DNA of 64,000 nucleotides from Saccharopolyspora ipomoeae (GTDB lineage: Bacteria; Actinomycetota; Actinomycetes; Mycobacteriales; Pseudonocardiaceae). Location: positions 111,484 to 175,483 of the forward strand of contig NZ_JASAOF010000011.1 of assembly GCF_029952525.1 (NCBI RefSeq), in the 5' to 3' direction. Both the position numbers and the translations under genes were made by a program. The notes under the pieces were generated by a model, which did no database searches, was not told the origin of the DNA, and saw only the letters and a program-made list of their open reading frames with translations. Position 1 is the stretch's first letter. Each line of letters starts with the position of its first letter. Positions 35,214 through 44,722 of the stretch are shown here, one piece after another.

Positions 35214-36413
35214 TCAGCTGTTCGAGTGGTGGGGTGAGGTGTGCACCGAACCCTGGACGACTGCGCCGGAGGAGCGGAGGGCATCCACCTCGCGTGCGGC
35301 GAAGCCCCAGTCCTGGAGTGCCCGGGCCGTATCCGCACCGGCCGGTACCGCAGGCCCTTGCACCGCGCCAGGCGTTCGGCTGAAGCGCGGTGCGGGAGCG
35401 GGCTGCAGCACCCCGTCGAGCGGCACGAAGCTGCCGCGCGCCCGGGCGTGGTCGTGTTGCAAGGCCTCGTCGAGGTCGAGGACGGGCGTCGTGCACGCTT
35501 CCCGGTCCGCGAAGCGGGCCTCCCACTCCGCCCGAGTACGGGTCTTGAACGCGCCTTCGATTCGTGCGCGCAGTTCCGGCCATGCTCCCCGGTCCCATTG
35601 GGAGGCGGCGAGGCCTGGATCCAGCCCGAGCACGTCGAGCAGTTCGGAGAAGAACTTCGCCTCGATCGCACCGACGGCCATCCACCCTGCGTCCGACGTC
35701 TCGTACACCGCGTAGAAAGGTGCCCCGCCGTCGAGGGCGTTGGTGCCACGCTTCAGGCCGAGCATTCCGGCTTGACGTTGACCGTAGAAGATCCCGCCGA
35801 GCAGGGCGATGCCGTCGAGCATTGCAGCGTCGACCACCTGGCCGTGCCCGCTGCTGCGTGCCTCCCACAGCGCTGAGAGGACGCCCATCGCCAGCATGAG
35901 ACCCCCGCCGGCGAAATCGCCGAGCAGGTTGAGCGGGATCGCGGGAGCGCCTTCTGGCGGTCCCATGGCGGCGAGCAGGCCGGAAGTCGCGAGGTAGTTC
36001 AGATCATGTCCGGCCCGGTCGCTCAGCGGCCCGTCCTGGCCCCAACCGGTGGCCCGGCCGTAGACGAGCCGCGGGTTGCGCGTGAAGCACTCCGCCGGCC
36101 CGACCCCGAGCCGTTCGGCCACGCCCGGCCGATTGCCCTCGATCAGGGCATCTGCCTGTTCGGCCAGCCGCAGAACCGCTGCCGCACCGTCAGGGTGCTT
36201 CAGGTCGATGGCGACCGAACGGCGACCGCGATCGTTGACGAATGCGGGCTGGCGTTCGTTGCTGGCGCCGAGGTCGGTGCGGACCGTTCCCACGTCGCTC
36301 GGCCTGTCGATGCGCAGCACCTCAGCTCCCAGGTCGCTGAACAGCATCCCGCACCAGGGGCCGGGTCCGAGCCCCGCCAGCTCGATGATCTTCAATCCGG
36401 TCAGTGGCCCCAT
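35214..36413 (-). CDS. Alpha-methylacyl-CoA racemase (CaiB/BaiF family III)
   Basis: The 399-residue enzyme interconverts (2R)- and (2S)-methylacyl-CoA. The N-terminus GPLTGLKIIELAGLGPGPWCGMLFSDLGAEVLRIDRP is of the racemase branch (compare mycobacterial MCR). Catalytic His and Asp of MCR are in AGHDLNYLATSG and LLGDFAGGG, and WMAVGAIEAKFF follows as in MCR. ATG 36413 follows GAGAAAGGCGAGG. Its place beside an acyl-CoA ligase and two dehydrogenases argues for degradation of a 2-methyl-branched acid or alcohol such as a terpenoid; this is inference. A second racemase-like gene is at 53280. Confidence 0.87.
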   Translation of the reverse strand: MGPLTGLKIIELAGLGPGPWCGMLFSDLGAEVLRIDRPSDVGTVRTDLGASNERQPAFVNDRGRRSVAIDLKHPDGAAAVLRLAEQADALIEGNRPGVAERLGVGPAECFTRNPRLVYGRATGWGQDGPLSDRAGHDLNYLATSGLLAAMGPPEGAPAIPLNLLGDFAGGGLMLAMGVLSALWEARSSGHGQVVDAAMLDGIALLGGIFYGQRQAGMLGLKRGTNALDGGAPFYAVYETSDAGWMAVGAIEAKFFSELLDVLGLDPGLAASQWDRGAWPELRARIEGAFKTRTRAEWEARFADREACTTPVLDLDEALQHDHARARGSFVPLDGVLQPAPAPRFSRTPGAVQGPAVPAGADTARALQDWGFAAREVDALRSSGAVVQGSVHTSPHHSNS

Positions 36414-36509
36414 GGCCTCGCCTTTCTCTCCGGTGAGTTCGGCTTCGAAGGATGGACGTTCCACGCGCTCTTGAATCGGAAGTTTTGTTGGCGCGCTGCC
36501 GACCACCGC

Positions 36510-37961
36510 TCACGAGCGGCCGACCAGGATTTGCTTCACCTCGGTGAATCCGAGGATGCCTTCGGGACCCGATTCACGCCCCCAGCCGGAGGCCCGCACC
36601 CCGCCGAACGGGGAGCTCATGTCCGGACCGAAGGAGTTGACCGCCACCGAACCGGATCGGATCCGGCTGGCGACCTCGATGCCCGCGTCGACGTCGGCGG
36701 TGTACACGGCGCCGGACAGGCCGTACTCCGTGGCGTTGGCGAGCCGAACGGCGTCGTCGAGGTCGTGGTACTTCTGCACCGCGGTCACGGGGCCGAACAC
36801 CTCACGGCTGGCCAGGTCGAAGTGCTCGCCGACATCGGTGAACAAAGTCGGCTGGTGGTACCAACCGGCGTCGAGCCCGTCGGGTCGGCCGCCGCCGGCG
36901 ACGAGGCACGCGCCATCCGCCTTCGCCTGCGCGACGAAGGACTCCACGCGATCCAGCGCGGCTTGGTTGATCAGCGGGCCGACGTGGGTGGCGCGGTCGA
37001 GCGGATCACCGACGGTCAGGCGGGCCCAGGCGGCCTGGAGGCGCTCGACCACCTCGTCGTGCCTGCGTTCGGAGACCAGGACTCGGGACAGCAAGGCGCA
37101 GACTTGTCCCGCGCCGCTGGTCGCGCCTGGGACCAGTGCACGCAACACCTCGTCGATCTTCGCGTCGTCGAGGATCAGCGCTGGGGACTTGCCGCCGAGT
37201 TCGAGTTGTGTTCGCGCGTACCGATCATGCGTCGCGGCGAGCACGTCCTGCGCGGCCGCGTGCCCACCGGTTAGCGAGACCAGGTCCACCCGCGGGTCGC
37301 GAGTCAGCGTCCTGCCGATGTCCGCGGTGCCGCAGACGGCGTTGACCGCCCCGGCGGGAAAGCCCGCCTCCCGAGCGCACTCGGCCACGATGGCCATGAC
37401 CAGGTGGGTTTCCGGCGCGGCCTTGATCACCACGGGGCAGCCGGCCAGAAGGGCCGGGACCACTTTGGACGCGATCGTCACCACAGGGCCGTTGTAGGGG
37501 AGGATCCCGAGCACGACTCCGACGGGTTCACGCCGCAACAGGACGTCGCCGAGCTCCGAGCTCCGCTTGTGCTCCGCCAGCACCGATTCGGCGCCGGCCA
37601 GTGCGGAACGCCAGGCTGCGAGGGTGCCGAAGCGGTGCAACGTCCGTCCGTGTCTGATCGGCATGCCGGCTTCCACGCCCCACACGACGTGCATCGCGTC
37701 AGCGCGTTCGTCGATGAGGTCCAGCCACCGTTGGCACGCCGCAATGCGGTCGGCCAGCGGTGTGCGGGCCCAGGTCTCACGGGCCGCATCGGCCGCATCG
37801 ACCGCGCTGGTGGCATCGGCGGGGGAGGGGTACCTGACCACGCCCACCGGCCTGCCTGTCGAGGGTGAGACGACCGGATGAGGTTCGCCGGTCGCCGGTC
37901 GCCATCCGCCGCCGATGAAGACCTCGTCCGTGTGCGGGATCCGCACGTCTGCTACGTCCAT
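36510..37961 (-). CDS. Aldehyde dehydrogenase
   Basis: The 483-residue ALDH oxidises an aldehyde to its acid. Seen: LPYNGPVVTIASKVVPALLAGCPVVIKAAPETHL, SLTGGHAAAQDVLA (an unusual GHAAA in place of GSTAxG), catalytic Glu in LELGGKSPAL, Cys in GAGQVCALLSR, EVFGPVTAV and FGGVRASGWGRE near the end. First gene of the minus-strand operon; divergent from the TetR gene at 38239 across 277 bp. Start ATG 37961 opens MDVADVRIPHTDEVFIGGGW, a normal length N-terminus. Confidence 0.88.
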   Translation of the reverse strand: MDVADVRIPHTDEVFIGGGWRPATGEPHPVVSPSTGRPVGVVRYPSPADATSAVDAADAARETWARTPLADRIAACQRWLDLIDERADAMHVVWGVEAGMPIRHGRTLHRFGTLAAWRSALAGAESVLAEHKRSSELGDVLLRREPVGVVLGILPYNGPVVTIASKVVPALLAGCPVVIKAAPETHLVMAIVAECAREAGFPAGAVNAVCGTADIGRTLTRDPRVDLVSLTGGHAAAQDVLAATHDRYARTQLELGGKSPALILDDAKIDEVLRALVPGATSGAGQVCALLSRVLVSERRHDEVVERLQAAWARLTVGDPLDRATHVGPLINQAALDRVESFVAQAKADGACLVAGGGRPDGLDAGWYHQPTLFTDVGEHFDLASREVFGPVTAVQKYHDLDDAVRLANATEYGLSGAVYTADVDAGIEVASRIRSGSVAVNSFGPDMSSPFGGVRASGWGRESGPEGILGFTEVKQILVGRS

Positions 37962-38238
37962 CGGTTGTTACCTCCCGTCGACGCACTCGCGTCGGCGATC
38001 GTTGTTCGGACGGGTTCAGCTGAGTGGTGCCCCGTACCTGTTCGGGCTGGGCCCTCTGGAAGTCCGGCGCGTCGAGCTCGTACAGGGGGCCAGGGGCGCC
38101 GGGCGTGGCGCGACGTCGATCGCGCCCCCCGTTGTTGACGCCGTGGGCACTTGACGTGCGCCGGTTCGTTAGGATTGCTGCGGAGCGTCGGGCCTGCGAT
38201 GAGCCCTCAGCACGCGATTCCGGACGAGGAGGATCAAG

Positions 38239-38892
38239 ATGAGTGCGCCGCACGCGGGTGCAGGGTCGCGAACCTCCGGTACCGGGCAGCAAGGGGAGAC
38301 GCGTGCTATGCGCAAGCGCGCTGAACGCATCCGGCTCATCGAGCACACGGCAGCGCGGTTGTTCGCCGAACGGGGCTACGAAGCGACCAACTTCGAGGAC
38401 ATCGGCGCCGTCCTCGACATACGCGGCGCCAGCCTCTACTACTACTTTTCCTCTAAGGAAGAGCTCTTCCTGCGGTGCATGGAGAACTCGGCTGCCGAGG
38501 TGTTCCCGCGCTTGCGGGCTATCGCGGAGTCCGACGGAGCGCCGATGCACCGACTCCGGCAGATGTTTCGCGAGGAAGCGGTGATCACGCTTCGCGAGTA
38601 CCCGGAATTCGTCCCGCTGTTCCTCAAAGTCCAGGTGTCGATCGACGCTCTCGAACAGCGCCGGGACGAGCTGCGCCGCGAGCAGACCCTGATCTTTCGC
38701 GACGTCGTCGACGAGCTCTCCGCATCGCCGACTGCGCAGGTCGAGAACCTGCACACGACCTTGAACTTGGCCTTGGGTGGGCTGGCGCTCATCGGCGAGT
38801 GGTTCAACCCGGAACGGGACCTCGACGTCGAAGAGTTCGCCGACCAGGTGTCGTGGACGTTGATCAGGCTGTTCGGAGAACAGCCGGGGTAG
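38239..38892 (+). CDS. TetR-family regulator (KstR2/AcnR-like)
   Basis: The 217-residue regulator has its DNA-binding domain at about 30-75 (IEHTAARLFAERGYEATNFEDIGAVLDIRGASLYYYFSSKEELFL) after a 25-residue variable lead. The C-terminal part resembles TetR regulators of acyl-CoA catabolism. ATG 38239 has GAGGAGGATCAAG upstream; a second in-frame ATG follows at 38308 (MRKRAERIRL). It is divergent from the alcohol/acid operon and is the nearest regulator to the perfect palindrome at 39223, so either is a plausible target. Confidence 0.87.
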   Translation: MSAPHAGAGSRTSGTGQQGETRAMRKRAERIRLIEHTAARLFAERGYEATNFEDIGAVLDIRGASLYYYFSSKEELFLRCMENSAAEVFPRLRAIAESDGAPMHRLRQMFREEAVITLREYPEFVPLFLKVQVSIDALEQRRDELRREQTLIFRDVVDELSASPTAQVENLHTTLNLALGGLALIGEWFNPERDLDVEEFADQVSWTLIRLFGEQPG

Positions 38893-39222
38893 CTGCGTCG
38901 TCGGATCCCGTCCCGTGGGGGCCGGCCAGCCTGCGGACGTTCCGCCGGGGCATCCGCGCCTGGTGTCGTCGTGCCTCTGTTGAACTAGCCGGTGTTGACG
39001 GCCCAGGTCGTCGCAGTCCTGGCTGAGGCGCGAATGAGCCGGCGTGATGCCGAGCGTCTCGGTGATCAGGTTCGCGACGATGGGTGCCGTCATGCTCGAA
39101 TCGTTCCTTCTGATGCCACTGCCGCACGGGGATCTCGGGGCCCACAGAGCGGTGCGCGATCCGTCCGGTTGCGGGTCCCGTAGAGCGTTCTGTCCTGCTG
39201 ACGGGCCTGATGTTAGCACAAA

Positions 39223-39240
39223 TTCTAGTCACGACTAGAA
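39223..39240. promoter_or_regulatory. 18-bp perfect palindrome TTCTAGTC-AC-GACTAGAA
   Basis: Eight-base arms with a 2-base centre, in A/T-rich DNA; a further CTAG copy follows (AAATCTAGCTAG). Size and form fit a TetR dimer site. 330 bp after the TetR stop and 257 bp before the MBL gene. Confidence 0.55.
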
Positions 39241-39308
39241 AATCTAGCTAGGGATGGATTCAGCTCGGACGGCGTGGATCCCAGCCGGCAGGTGAACCTT
39301 GATTGCAC

Positions 39309-39325
39309 GATAGATAATATATAGT
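39309..39325. promoter_or_regulatory. AT box a (MBL/alcohol dehydrogenase operon)
   Basis: GATAGATAATATATAGT. One of seven A/T boxes upstream of the 39-60 kb units; 171 bp before the start at 39497. Confidence 0.4.
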
Positions 39326-39496
39326 CTTCTTGGGATACAGTGGTCCGCTAGACGTGAGAGCCGAGGCCAAAGGGCCACTGTCCGGTTTGCTGATGGGGCT
39401 GGTGACCCGCGTCGAGGGTCTCGGTCGGCGTCGTGAGCGGGCCGTGCACCCCTTCTTCCTCGTAGCCGCCGCCTTCGCGAAAAGAGGAGTCTTCCC

Positions 39497-40339
39497 ATGG
39501 CAACAACCAGCACCGTGCGCCGGGTGTGGGCGCTCGACGCACCGCAGCTGACCATCGATTGCGGTCTCTTGATGCTGGGGACGGGCGGCGCGCAGGAGAC
39601 GATTCCCTCGCCTGCGTTCCTCGTCGAGCACGACGAAGGGCTGCTGCTCTTCGACACCAGCCTCGCCAGCTCGGCCGCCGGTGACCCGGCTGCTGCCTAC
39701 GGCGAACTCGCCACAGCGTTCCAGATCGAATTCCCCGAGTCGTACCGGCTCGACCGGCAGATCGAGTCGATCGGGTACCGGGCCAGCGACGTTCGGCGAA
39801 TCGTGCTCTCCCACATGCACTTCGACCACACGGGCGGCCTCGATCTGTTCCCGCACGCGCAGGGGTTCATCGGAGCGGGAGAGCTCCGGTACGCGAGAAC
39901 ACCATCCAACTTGGACGCCGCGTTCTTCCGCGAAGCCGACATCGAGGCTGCAGGGCGGATCGCGTGGAACGAGGTTCCGGCCGGTTACGACCACGATCTG
40001 TTCGGTGACGGCAGCGTGGTGCTGTTGTCGCTGCACGGCCACACCCCGGGGACCCTGGGGTTGAAGGTGCGTATGCCCGATGAGAGCACGCTGGTGCTGA
40101 CCGGTGACGCGGCGCACAAGCGTGCGAACGTCGAAGCGACCACCGGGATGCCCTTTGATGTCGACCGGCTGAACAAAAACAGCTCTTTGCAGAAGATCGG
40201 CTTGTTGGCCAGCCAGCCGGGCACCACCGTCTGGATCAGCCATGATCCGCAGGATTGGTCCGAATTCCGAGGCGCCGGCGCGGAGATCACCAGCGCGGCG
40301 TCGCTGCGGTCGCGCACGGCAGACCCTGAATCGGCATGA
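39497..40339 (+). CDS. MBL-fold metallohydrolase (lactonase-like)
   Basis: The 280-residue zinc hydrolase is of the AHL-lactonase-like branch. Seen: metal motif HMHFDH (His106, His108, Asp110, His111), then HGHTPGTLGL and TGDAAHKR, which supply the remaining ligands, and a final VWISHDPQDW. These enzymes open lactones or hydrolyse esters/thioesters. Start ATG follows AAAAGAGGAGTCTTCCC. It is co-transcribed with the mycofactocin-type alcohol dehydrogenase (37-bp gap), so lactone opening followed by alcohol oxidation is the likely sequence of steps. A quorum-quenching role is possible but the context is catabolic. Confidence 0.85.
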   Translation: MATTSTVRRVWALDAPQLTIDCGLLMLGTGGAQETIPSPAFLVEHDEGLLLFDTSLASSAAGDPAAAYGELATAFQIEFPESYRLDRQIESIGYRASDVRRIVLSHMHFDHTGGLDLFPHAQGFIGAGELRYARTPSNLDAAFFREADIEAAGRIAWNEVPAGYDHDLFGDGSVVLLSLHGHTPGTLGLKVRMPDESTLVLTGDAAHKRANVEATTGMPFDVDRLNKNSSLQKIGLLASQPGTTVWISHDPQDWSEFRGAGAEITSAASLRSRTADPESA

Positions 40340-40376
40340 CGCGCTATAGCGGATATTCAGGGAGAGGTGGCGGAAG

Positions 40377-41492
40377 ATGAGAACGGTTGCAGCAGTCGTT
40401 GACGAGGGCAGCACCGAACTGGACCTGCGCGAGCTGCACGTCGACGAGCCAGGTTTCGGTGAAGTGCACGTCAGATTCGTCGCATCCGGGCTCTGCCACT
40501 CGGATTACCACTTCATCGATGGCGTACTGGGCGGTCGCACGCCGATCGTCCTCGGGCACGAGGGCGCAGGCATCGTCGAGCTCGTCGGTCCAGGCGTCAC
40601 GCGGTTGCAGCCGGGGGACCACGTGGTGGGCAGCTTTGTGCCCACTTGCGGGGCCTGCCGGTACTGCGCGACTGGTCGATCCAGCCTGTGCGACATGGCC
40701 GCCGACACGATGAACGGCACCTTCCCGGACGGCAAGTTCCGGTTCCACGATGCGCGCGGGCGGGAGTACGGCAGCCTGTGCATGCTGGGGACCTTTTCGG
40801 AAAGGGCCACCGTCATGGAGCGATCCATGATCAAGATCGATCCGTGGATTCCGCTCGAAGTTGCTGTCCTGGTGGGTTGTGGGGTGCCAACGGGCTGGGG
40901 AACGGCCACGGAGGCCGGCGGCGTTCACTTCGGGGACACAGCCGTCGTCTACGGCGTCGGTGGGATCGGGATCAACTCGATCCAGGGAGCGGCATTCGCC
41001 GGCGCGAAGTTCGTCGTGGCAGTGGACCCACTGGAGTTCAAACGAGACATGGCGCTCAAGTTGGGTGCCACCCATGCCTTCGCGACCGCGGAAGAGGCTG
41101 CCGAGCGCGTCCACGAGCTGACTTGGGGGCAAGGCGCTGACCAGGCGCTGGTGACCGTCGGAGTGGTTGACGAGAAGGTGATCGGTGATGCCTTCGACAT
41201 CGTCGGCAAGGGCGGGACTGTGGTGGTCACCGGCCTCGGCGCCCCCGAGGACCGCACCATCCACGTGTCAGGGGCGATGATGACGAAGTGGGAGAAGACG
41301 ATCAGGGGCTCGATGTTTGGGTCCCTGAATCCGCACCACGACATCATCAAACTCCTGCGCTTGTACGACAGTGGCCATCTCAAGCTCGACGAACTCGCGA
41401 CCCAGCGCTACCGGTTGGACGAGATCAACCAGGGATACGCCGATCTCAAGGAGGGGAAGATCATCCGCGGCGTCGTCGTGCACGACCAGTGA
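40377..41492 (+). CDS. NDMA-dependent (mycofactocin-type) alcohol dehydrogenase
   Basis: The 371-residue zinc MDR enzyme resembles the Rxyl_3153 group, which holds NAD tightly and passes electrons to mycofactocin rather than to free NAD. Seen: GLCHSDYHFIDG, GHEGAGIVE, structural zinc C-GA-C-RY-C-ATGRSSL-C, a 35-residue insert ending REYGSLCMLGTFSE, CGVPTGWGTATEAGGV, GVGGIGINSIQGA and the group-typical AVDPLEFKRDMALKLGATHAFAT plus ELTWGQGADQALVTVGV. Start follows GGGAGAGGTGGCGGAAG. A mycofactocin biosynthesis locus should exist elsewhere in the genome; none is in this window. Confidence 0.85.
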   Translation: MRTVAAVVDEGSTELDLRELHVDEPGFGEVHVRFVASGLCHSDYHFIDGVLGGRTPIVLGHEGAGIVELVGPGVTRLQPGDHVVGSFVPTCGACRYCATGRSSLCDMAADTMNGTFPDGKFRFHDARGREYGSLCMLGTFSERATVMERSMIKIDPWIPLEVAVLVGCGVPTGWGTATEAGGVHFGDTAVVYGVGGIGINSIQGAAFAGAKFVVAVDPLEFKRDMALKLGATHAFATAEEAAERVHELTWGQGADQALVTVGVVDEKVIGDAFDIVGKGGTVVVTGLGAPEDRTIHVSGAMMTKWEKTIRGSMFGSLNPHHDIIKLLRLYDSGHLKLDELATQRYRLDEINQGYADLKEGKIIRGVVVHDQ

Positions 41493-42362
41493 GCACGCAT
41501 CCGCGGAAAGCCGAGAACGAGCGGTACCTTGGCGGCTCATCCGCCACTTCGGTGGCACACCCGATGAGCTCGTCCCGGGTGTGAGCCGACCAGTTCGCGG
41601 GCCTTGACGTCGTCCGCCGGTGCCAGGGCATGCAGGTGGGTCATCGCAGGTGTCGGGCTGACTCATCCCTCGGTGCATCGTGTGCCCGGCGGCTTTCGAA
41701 CGCCGCGGCCAGGCTCTTTCGGCAGGTGCGCAGGATCTGCCGTGTCGCCGGTGTGTCAGGACTGTTGTGGCAACGCCTGCAGATCACGGAAACGTCGCCT
41801 CTGCGGTGCGTGTGGCAGGTGATGCGTTCGAACGGCGAGAGCTCCTCGCGGTCCTCAGCGACGTCTTCCGCGATCAGCAGGTGTGCCAGGCGACGATCGC
41901 GGAGGTCCGCGTAGCGTTCGCCAAACTGCACGACCTCTGCGGGCGCCGGATGGGAAGCATGCGGGAACCGTCGACGGTGTCCGCGAAGCCTGGTTCGTTC
42001 GGGGTGGGGCTGGACGAGCATCATCTGCCTCGGTGGTCCGTTCTGAGGACCTGTCCAGTGTCTTTCGACCCGGGCTTGGAAGAAGCCGTGCGATTGCGTA
42101 GGCACCTACCTAATCAGGCTGGCTCGTACCAGGCGGAGGTTGCGACTGGCACTACGATCATGATCGGCAATGGGCACTTCGAAGACAAGCGTGCCCGACC
42201 TGGGTCCGACCACGCTCGGACCGTCTACCGGACCCACCTCGACGCGGTGTCGGTGGCCGAGGACGGGTTCTTGAGCCTCCTCGCTGGTAGAGGTGCCTGA
42301 GGATCCGGTGCGCGACCCAAGCGAACCCAACATGCCGCTGAGCGGACTAGTCTTGAGTTCTG
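41493..42362. other. Long gap, probably decayed sequence
   Basis: 870 bp before the large regulator. One plus-strand frame (41680-42300, 206 codons) has G/C-rich third positions in its middle (about VAGDAFERRELLAVLSDVF on) but no recognisable family and odd ends; the opposite strand offers a frame with a CxxC pair (ICRRCHNSP). Either could be a broken gene. No terminator is obvious after 41492. Confidence 0.35.
41680..42300 (+). CDS. Doubtful hypothetical protein
   Basis: Not recognised. See the surrounding gap entry: only the central part of this frame has coding-like base use, there is no ribosome site before the ATG, and the last 60 codons look random. Reported so that it is not lost; it may be a pseudogene. 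Confidence 0.2.
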   Translation: MCPAAFERRGQALSAGAQDLPCRRCVRTVVATPADHGNVASAVRVAGDAFERRELLAVLSDVFRDQQVCQATIAEVRVAFAKLHDLCGRRMGSMREPSTVSAKPGSFGVGLDEHHLPRWSVLRTCPVSFDPGLEEAVRLRRHLPNQAGSYQAEVATGTTIMIGNGHFEDKRARPGSDHARTVYRTHLDAVSVAEDGFLSLLAGRGA

Positions 42363-44687
42363 ATGAATGCGCCGTCCGTTGAGCAGTTGCAAGGCGGGTG
42401 GCCGGCGGATCTGACGAGCTTTGTCGGCCGCCGTAGGGAGCTGGCCGAGGTGCGGCGTGCGCTGGCCGCTTCCCGGCTGGTGAGCCTCGTGGGTCCGGGT
42501 GGAGTGGGCAAGACGCGATTGGCCTCACGGGCCGCGTGGGAGGTGCGTCGAGCGTTTCCCGGTGGTGTGGTTTTGGTCGAGCTGGCGGGGTTGGAAGACG
42601 AGCGCCTGGTGTCGCAGGCGGTGGTGACGGCTCTGGGCATTCGCGACCAGAGAGCTCGATGGTCGCCGGAGACGCTGGCCGAGCAGGTGGGACAGCGGCG
42701 CCTGCTGCTGGTGTTCGACAACTGCGAACACGTGGTCGACGCTGCCGCCGCCACAGCTGCCACGCTGCTGCAACGTTGTCCAGACCTCCGGATTCTCACC
42801 ACCACACGGCAACCGCTTGCCGTCGCCGGTGAGCACATCTTGAACGTCCCCGCTCTGACCTGCCCTCCTGATGGCGCGGCAGTGTCGCCTGACGGACTGT
42901 CCGCGTATGAGGCCGGCGCGTTGTTCGTGGATCGGGCGAGGGCAGCCGTGTCGGAGTTCGTGCTCGACGAACGCACTGGTCCGGTCGTGGGTGCCATCTG
43001 CCGCCGGCTGGACGGGGTCCCGTTGGCGATCGAGTTGGCCGCGTTTAGCCTCCGGGTGCTGTCGCCGGAGCAGATCCTGCAGCGACTCGACGATCGATTC
43101 GGCTTTCTGACCGGAGGGAACCGGGCGGCAGCGCCTCGGCACCGGACGCTTCGAGCCCTGATCGACTGGAGCTTCGACTTGTGCTCGGAGCAAGAGCGGG
43201 CCGTGTGGGCCCGAGCGTCTGTGTTCGCCGACCACTTCGACCTCGACGGAGTCGAAGCGGTTTGCTCGGATCAGGTCTCCTCCGATGCCGGGATCTTCAG
43301 CGTGGTCGCCGGCCTCGTGGACAAGTCGATCTTGATCCGGGGCGAGCACGAGGGCCGCGTCCGCTTCCGGATGCTCGAGTCGATCCGGGAGTACGGACAC
43401 GAAATCCTCCGTGATTCTGGCCAGGAAACGTCCGTGCGGCGTCGGCATCGTGACTGGTGCCTCGCGTTGGCCGAACAGATGCGACACCGGTGGTTCGGCC
43501 CGGGCCAGGGCGAGTTGTTCTCGCAGATGCGTCTGGAACATGCAAACGTCCGTGCCGCTCTCGATTTCTGCGTGCGAGAACCGGGCGAGGTCGCTGCGGG
43601 TGTGCGCATCACCGATGGCCTGCGGGATTACTGGCGTGTGAGCGGGCTGATCAGCGAGGGCCGGCACTGGTGCGATCGCTTGATGGAACGCGAAACCGCG
43701 TCGACTCTTAACCGGTTGTGCTTGCTGATCAACGCGGCTCACTTCGCGTTGTTGCAAACTGAGGTGTCCAAGGCAACGGCGTTGCTTCAGGAAGCCGAGT
43801 GCGTTCAGCAGGAGCTCGGCGACGAGAACAGCGACCTGTTCATCCAGGTGGTTCGTGGTTTCGCGGCATCGCTGGGGCACGATTACGTGGGTGGGCTGGC
43901 TACGGCGGAGCAGGTGCTGGATGTGCTTCGCGAGTCCGAGGAGTTTTCCTGGCTTTTCGCTGGGCTCGCGCTTGTGGGCGTGTGCAGCACGCTGTTGGGA
44001 GACTCTGAGAAGGCGACCGCGTACTACCACGAGCTGCGTCATCTGTGCCGCGAGCGGGGTGAGAAGTGGCGCCAGTCCTATGCGTTGTGGGGGCTCGGCA
44101 TGGAGGCATGGCGCCAGGGAGATGCGTCAACGGCCGCCACTTTGGTGCGGGAAGCGCTCGAGAATTTGCAAGATTTCAACGATTACCACACCGCCGGGCT
44201 GTGCGCCGAGGCGTTGGCGTGGATCACCAGTAGTGAGGGCCAGCCCGAGCGAGCCGCCTGCTTGCTCGGGCTGGCCCACACCATCCGCGGCGAGGAAGGT
44301 GGTCCCCTGCTGCCGTTGTTCGAGGAGTACCACGACCAGTGCGAACGGCAGGTCAGGGGAGCGTTGGGTGAGCGTGCCTACGCGATGTCGTTCGAGCAGG
44401 GCGCGGCCGTCCGAGTCGACGAGGCCCTCGGATACGCGCTAGGACAGAAGCGTCGTGCCGAGCCGACGCCGAAGGCGGAGAGCGTGAAACCGCTGAGTCG
44501 CCGGGAGCAGGAGATCGCCGGGCTCGTCGCGCAGGGGATGAGCAACAAGGAGATCGCGAACTCCCTGGTGATCTCGCGTCGCACTGCAGAGGCTCACGTG
44601 GAGCACATCCTGGTCAAGCTCGGGTTCACCTCCCGCGGCCAGATCGCGGCCTGGCTGTCCGAGCAGCGGAACCAGGACATTTCCTGA
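42363..44687 (+). CDS. Large ATP-binding LuxR-family regulator (LAL type)
   Basis: The 774-residue regulator has an NB-ARC/AAA-like ATPase with Walker A GPGGVGKT (44-51) and Walker B LLLVFDNCEH (about 113-122), a winged-helix-like segment with LDGVPLAIELAAFSL, a TPR-like helical middle (about 380-690), and a C-terminal LuxR helix-turn-helix (about 710-765: LSRREQEIAGLVAQGMSNKEIANSLVISRRTAEAHVEHILVKLGF). Such proteins usually activate nearby operons on binding an inducer. It is the only large regulator in the 39-61 kb block and a candidate to act on the AT boxes. Convergent with the CoA-transferase gene at 44723. Confidence 0.9.
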   Translation: MNAPSVEQLQGGWPADLTSFVGRRRELAEVRRALAASRLVSLVGPGGVGKTRLASRAAWEVRRAFPGGVVLVELAGLEDERLVSQAVVTALGIRDQRARWSPETLAEQVGQRRLLLVFDNCEHVVDAAAATAATLLQRCPDLRILTTTRQPLAVAGEHILNVPALTCPPDGAAVSPDGLSAYEAGALFVDRARAAVSEFVLDERTGPVVGAICRRLDGVPLAIELAAFSLRVLSPEQILQRLDDRFGFLTGGNRAAAPRHRTLRALIDWSFDLCSEQERAVWARASVFADHFDLDGVEAVCSDQVSSDAGIFSVVAGLVDKSILIRGEHEGRVRFRMLESIREYGHEILRDSGQETSVRRRHRDWCLALAEQMRHRWFGPGQGELFSQMRLEHANVRAALDFCVREPGEVAAGVRITDGLRDYWRVSGLISEGRHWCDRLMERETASTLNRLCLLINAAHFALLQTEVSKATALLQEAECVQQELGDENSDLFIQVVRGFAASLGHDYVGGLATAEQVLDVLRESEEFSWLFAGLALVGVCSTLLGDSEKATAYYHELRHLCRERGEKWRQSYALWGLGMEAWRQGDASTAATLVREALENLQDFNDYHTAGLCAEALAWITSSEGQPERAACLLGLAHTIRGEEGGPLLPLFEEYHDQCERQVRGALGERAYAMSFEQGAAVRVDEALGYALGQKRRAEPTPKAESVKPLSRREQEIAGLVAQGMSNKEIANSLVISRRTAEAHVEHILVKLGFTSRGQIAAWLSEQRNQDIS

Positions 44688-44722
44688 GGCGCGGATTTCC
44701 CTGACGACCTCCGTTCGGGCGG

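Larger units (their letters stand above)
38893..39496. other. Gap with operator-like elements, no gene
   Basis: 604 bp. No frame looks like a protein. It contains the 18-bp perfect palindrome at 39223, the first AT box at 39309, and AAAAGAGGAGTC before the MBL start. Confidence 0.45.

Noticed and set aside
39497..40339. Quorum-quenching AHL lactonase
   Set aside because: The metal motif fits the family but not one substrate; the operon partner is an alcohol dehydrogenase, so a catabolic lactonase is as likely.
42525..44042. Minus-strand open frame of 505 codons opposite the LAL regulator
   Set aside because: No motif; the plus strand has full Walker and LuxR signatures.
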